Position numbers and translations under genes: made by a program. Shown one piece after another: positions 31,661 to 33,842 of a stretch of DNA of 33,842 bases; the first letter of the stretch is position 1; every line of letters starts with the position of its first letter. Source of the DNA: Ilumatobacteraceae bacterium (lineage in GTDB: Bacteria > Actinomycetota > Acidimicrobiia > Acidimicrobiales > Ilumatobacteraceae). The notes under the pieces were generated by a model. It saw nothing but the letters and a program-made list of their open reading frames with translations, ran no database searches and was not told the origin of the DNA. The stretch is from assembly GCA_023254135.1 (NCBI GenBank), contig JALQYL010000013.1, forward strand, positions 1 through 33,842, written 5' to 3'.

Positions 31661-32305
31661 ATGTTCGCCCGAAAGAACCCAGTGATGATTACCGCTGCCG
31701 AGGCACTGCCTGGTCGCACCGATCAAACCATGCCCGTGCCCACAGAGCACTTTGAGTTGGGCACGCCACTCGTTGGTCCGTGGCCCGACAACATCGAAAC
31801 TCTCGTGGTGGGTATGGGATGTTTCTGGGGAGCCGAGCGCAAGTTCTGGCAGATGCCGGGCATGTATTCGACCGCGGTGGGATATGCCGGTGGCTACACA
31901 CCCAACCCTGCATATGAAGAGGTGTGTAGTGGTCTTACGGGCCACACCGAAGTGGTGTTGGTGGCCTTTAATACTCAGATCCATTCCCTTGCAGACGTGT
32001 TGCGCACGTTTTGGGAGAACCATGATCCAACACAGGGCCACCGTCAGGGCAATGACATTGGCACTCAATATCGAAGCGCCATCTATTTCAGTAGTGAAGA
32101 GCAACGCACTTCGGCAGAGCAAACGCGCGATGCATATCAAGCGTCACTCACTGCAGCTGGCTATGGCGAAATCACCACAGAGATTGCCGCATTGACCGAC
32201 TTCTATTACGCCGAGCCATATCACCAGCAGTATTTGGGGAAGAACCCCAATGGTTACTGCGGTATCGGTGGCACCGGAGTTACGTGCCAGGTGGGACTTC
32301 TCTAA
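31661..32305 (+). CDS. msrA: Peptide-methionine (S)-S-oxide reductase MsrA
   Basis: This enzyme repairs oxidised methionine in proteins. The catalytic Cys54 lies in [11 protein letters not shown], with [38 protein letters not shown] and [11 protein letters not shown] also conserved. Cys200 and Cys209 near the C-terminus are probable resolving cysteines. The 214-residue length and ends match the longer enterobacterial type of MsrA. I chose ATG 31661 because homologues begin at this point (the AAEALPGR block follows at once) and a TATCGT box lies seven bases upstream; GTG 31637 would add eight residues. Confidence 0.96.
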   Translation: MFARKNPVMITAAEALPGRTDQTMPVPTEHFELGTPLVGPWPDNIETLVVGMGCFWGAERKFWQMPGMYSTAVGYAGGYTPNPAYEEVCSGLTGHTEVVLVAFNTQIHSLADVLRTFWENHDPTQGHRQGNDIGTQYRSAIYFSSEEQRTSAEQTRDAYQASLTAAGYGEITTEIAALTDFYYAEPYHQQYLGKNPNGYCGIGGTGVTCQVGLL

Positions 32306-32368
32306 ACACTCCGGTCATAGACTTATTAATGGAAATATGTTCGCTGTATTTCCTGAAATGGAGTCGTC

Positions 32369-33842
32369 ATGGCCACCGCGTTGAAGCGCATCGCAATCGC
32401 AGTTATCGCATCTACGGGCATTGTTGCAATCTCAGGGCCTGCCCAAGCAGCGAAGGTTTCCAAGCCACCGCTTCCGGTGATCGTGAAGATCGAGAGCAAG
32501 GCGACCTCCGATAAGTACACGAATATTCGAGTGCTTATTGAAAAGGCACCAGCAGGAGTTACCAGCACCCTCATTTCAACCAACTTCGGCCAGATGTGCA
32601 CCATAAAGAAGAGCGAAACTTCCTGCGTTGTCAAGAAAGTGCCAACTCGACGCATCATCAACCTTCACGCTCGTTCAATGAACGGAAAGGTAAAGGGTTG
32701 GTTCACGCCATGGACCATCGTTCGTGCCACCAGCATGTGGGTACGCGAGGGCTACAACACCGATGGCGTGAAATTCTCATCGCCCATCAATGCATCGAAG
32801 AACGGGCGCATCATAGGTAATGCTGCAAAGTGGACAAAGTTTCAGGCTTTCAAGCGCTCCGGAGTAACTGCCGCAGGTTTGCATCAGGTGCGCTTCTCCA
32901 CTGATCCAAATGCGGTGATCTTCCAGATCAGCGGTGCGGTGGGGCTCGCTCTGTCTTCTGCAAGCGGATCATGTGGTACGAACTTTGCAGGTCAAACCAA
33001 TTGTGCTGTTGCAGTGGCCGCTGACGGCACGAATCCATCGCTGTACGCTGCTGGTAGCCCAACACCGCCCGTGCGTGATTTTTATTCAGCACCAAACGGC
33101 AAGTTCTATGTGGTGTTCATGAGCAACGTTGCGCTCACAACCGGGGCCCCCACTTGTCCGATAGCTGAAGTAGATACCGATACGGGTGTGCCCACGTGCG
33201 TTGACTCCGAAATGCAGACAATTTCAACAACGTTCGGATCAATGTACGGCTTGTCATATAACGGGAACCTCCCGCTGCAGTTTGATGGAACTGGAAATCT
33301 GTATTACACCGGCACAGCCAAGAACACGACCACCATGACGCTTCGTAAGAATGCAAATGGAGTTATCACTCGCATTGTCAATGACAACATCACCATTCGG
33401 GATTTCTTGGTGTTGAGTGATGGAACAATTCTTGTCTCCGGGTCGACACAGAGCACGAATGCAAACTGGGTGCGAAAGATTGCCACCAACGGGTCGATCA
33501 CCACGCTCTCGTCGGGAGTTCAGGCGACGTTCCTACGTAAGTTTGCCGATGGAAATGCGTACATCGGAATTCCTAACTACAGCGGTTCGATGAATGCTGG
33601 AGTATTCCGATACACGCTGACCGCCGGAGCTCTTGATGCGACTCCATGGATTGCAGGTGGAAGCAACTATTCAGTGAATCCGACTCCCTCTCAGAACGAC
33701 ATCTCTGGAATGTGCCAACCGATGGTGGGCCCGGCTAATCCGTCCTACTCGGTGTTCTGTGGCATGTCAGGCTCGAGCGTGACGAACATCTTCAATTTTG
33801 GTACTTCGCAAACCATTGCAATTGCTGGTGGAATGGGTATGA
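32369..33842 (+). CDS. Secreted protein of unknown function, partial (runs off the right end)
   Basis: ATG 32369, preceded by GGAG at 32360-32363, opens a frame with no stop through the last base: 491 codons so far. The start (MATALKRIAIAVIASTGIVA) is a signal peptide with likely cleavage after AQA at residue 27. The mature region is rich in Thr, Ser, Asn and Gly, with cysteine pairs (for example MCTIKK/TSCVV) and propeller-like segments such as DGTGNLYYTG and LSDGTILVSGS. I do not recognise a family; an extracellular beta-rich or propeller-type surface protein is likely. It has no visible sortase or anchor signal because the C-terminus lies outside the window. Confidence 0.8.
   Translation, partial: MATALKRIAIAVIASTGIVAISGPAQAAKVSKPPLPVIVKIESKATSDKYTNIRVLIEKAPAGVTSTLISTNFGQMCTIKKSETSCVVKKVPTRRIINLHARSMNGKVKGWFTPWTIVRATSMWVREGYNTDGVKFSSPINASKNGRIIGNAAKWTKFQAFKRSGVTAAGLHQVRFSTDPNAVIFQISGAVGLALSSASGSCGTNFAGQTNCAVAVAADGTNPSLYAAGSPTPPVRDFYSAPNGKFYVVFMSNVALTTGAPTCPIAEVDTDTGVPTCVDSEMQTISTTFGSMYGLSYNGNLPLQFDGTGNLYYTGTAKNTTTMTLRKNANGVITRIVNDNITIRDFLVLSDGTILVSGSTQSTNANWVRKIATNGSITTLSSGVQATFLRKFADGNAYIGIPNYSGSMNAGVFRYTLTAGALDATPWIAGGSNYSVNPTPSQNDISGMCQPMVGPANPSYSVFCGMSGSSVTNIFNFGTSQTIAIAGGMGM

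Overview
The window looks like chromosome from an actinobacterium, most likely from the Acidimicrobiia side (for example a freshwater or marine acIV or Ilumatobacter-like lineage). The lineage is inferred from gene content: a WhiB protein, an actinobacterial-style aa3/caa3 oxidase with a small subunit IV, actinobacterial acyl-CoA enzymes, a methionine aminopeptidase with a SEC-C extension, oligoribonuclease, and a compact Tad pilus locus. Base composition is moderate, and many first genes start within 5-8 nt of a TANNNT -10 box, as in leaderless actinobacterial transcripts. Gene density is very high. No stretch longer than 300 bases lacks a gene, and I saw no tRNA, rRNA, insertion sequence or CRISPR array.

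Layout. 1-4381 (+) is the end of cytochrome oxidase subunit II (with a fused cytochrome c domain), then subunits I, III and IV and the assembly factor CtaG. 4378-5996 (-) is a two-gene ABC exporter. 6063-7999 (+) is serS-pdxH. 8009-10386 (-) is an apparent operon whiB, tlpA-like, ccdA-like and a poly-gamma-glutamate-hydrolase-family gene. It is preceded by a 54-codon small ORF (10499-10663), an intrinsic terminator (10435-10474) and an AT-rich box plus -35 element (10696-10715). This arrangement closely resembles the known whiB7 leader. 10814-11443 (+) is a NYN-domain protein divergent from that locus. 11564-14452 holds an acyl-ACP thioesterase (+), orn plus a metallo-beta-lactamase-fold hydrolase (-) and dut (+).

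14453-21303 is mainly a catabolic block: a CaiB/BaiF CoA-transferase and a PaaG-like crotonase (-), a carotenoid/stilbene cleavage oxygenase (+), then a probable double-hotdog protein, an acyl-CoA dehydrogenase and an M20 amidohydrolase (-). 21326-22517 (+) carries a Nudix protein, a thiamine-binding-family protein and a YheO-like HTH protein. 22527-22633 has a strong promoter directly followed by two hairpins, a candidate small RNA, which abuts a DUF3800-like accessory gene (-). coaA and map follow (-).

25263-31078 (+) is a Tad/Flp pilus operon with almost continuous stop/start overlaps: RcpC/CpaB-like protein, CpaF ATPase, TadB, TadC, a pilin-like small protein, two TadE-like pseudopilins, a TadG-like protein and a membrane-tethered SARP/BTAD-type protein. 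The window ends with hsp20, msrA and the first 491 codons of a secreted protein that runs off the right edge.

Most noteworthy: the whiB7-like attenuator locus joined to thiol-redox genes, the candidate small RNA beside the DUF3800-like gene, the recurrent leaderless promoter signature, and the Tad operon ending in a membrane-bound regulator.
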